From assembly GCA_026770585.1 (NCBI GenBank), contig MU646482.1:110218-121752 (forward strand): a stretch of DNA of 11,535 nucleotides, given 5' to 3'. Positions 11,503-11,535 of the stretch are shown one piece after another. Source of the stretch: Baffinella frigidus. Lineage: Eukaryota; Cryptophyceae; Cryptomonadales; Baffinellaceae. Below the pieces are notes generated by a model. It made no database searches, had not been told where the DNA came from, and saw only the letters and a list, made by a program, of their open reading frames with translations. The position numbers and the translations under genes are program-made. Position 1 is the stretch's first letter. Every line of letters begins with the position of its first letter.

Positions 11503-11535
11503 GTAAACCCTCCACCCTACACCCTACACCCTACA
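11503..11535 (+). repeat. Start of a CCCTACA heptamer array
   Basis: GTAAACCCTCC is followed by three CCCTACA units, then the window ends. It probably begins the next intron. Confidence 0.6.

Overview
The window looks like nuclear DNA of a eukaryote, most likely a microalga. It has GC-rich coding islands bounded by AG acceptors and GT donors, separated by 0.4-1.8 kb of low-complexity DNA made of drifting CCCTAAA-like heptamers, CT microsatellites, homopolymer runs and foldback repeats. The CCCTAAA (plant/green-alga type) telomeric heptamer inside introns and the GT-AG junctions would fit a green or prasinophyte-grade alga. The sequence alone does not fix the lineage. I see no rRNA, tRNA, CRISPR array or bacterial-style operon.

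The main content is one fragmented gene on the + strand that simple open-reading-frame inspection hides. I can place twelve candidate exons: 61-162, 1407-1478, 1878-1943, 2664-2867, 3399-3431, 4183-4251, 5120-5245, 6248-6379, 7660-7755, 9572-9667, 10328-10477 and 11185-11502. As placed, every exon is a whole number of codons and starts and ends in phase 0, so they join into one open frame of about 490 codons that runs off at least one side of the window. The first three exons together resemble a RING/U-box fold (CPIC near the start, CPVT at the end), which suggests an E3 ubiquitin-ligase-like protein. The middle is unrecognised. The last exon carries four copies of a GRFS-x-KV-x-SPL repeat.

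The introns are full of decayed copies of the neighbouring exons. Exon 1 relics lie at 379-757 and about 882-912, and an exon 2 relic at 1677-1711. Exon 4 (2664-2867) has relics on both strands at 2200-2545. Exon 5 relics lie at 3519-3548, near 3695 and near 3942, and exon 6 relics at about 4032 and 4328-4369. Exon 7 has 5' pieces at 4728 and 4986 and four tail copies at 5368-5813. Exon 8 relics are at 5980, 6140 and 6555-6620, exon 9 relics at 7314-7513, 7913-7990, 8147-8224 and 8422-8493, and exon 10 relics at 8631-9404. Because exons are 0-0 symmetric, such duplications keep the frame. Several relics are interrupted by foldback (MITE-like) elements or a CT run, while the chosen exon copies are not.

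Other repeats are a family of palindromic elements with CCTACCGTAGG/CCTAGG cores (1081-1184, 1963-2069, 10844-11001, about 11110-11155), several other foldbacks (2921-3092, 6945-7112, 7332-7469, 7511-7620, 8355-8420, 10049-10163), an eight-copy GAGATCAAAA array (3219-3367), and a dispersed intronic repeat in six copies on both strands. No convincing gene lies on the - strand.
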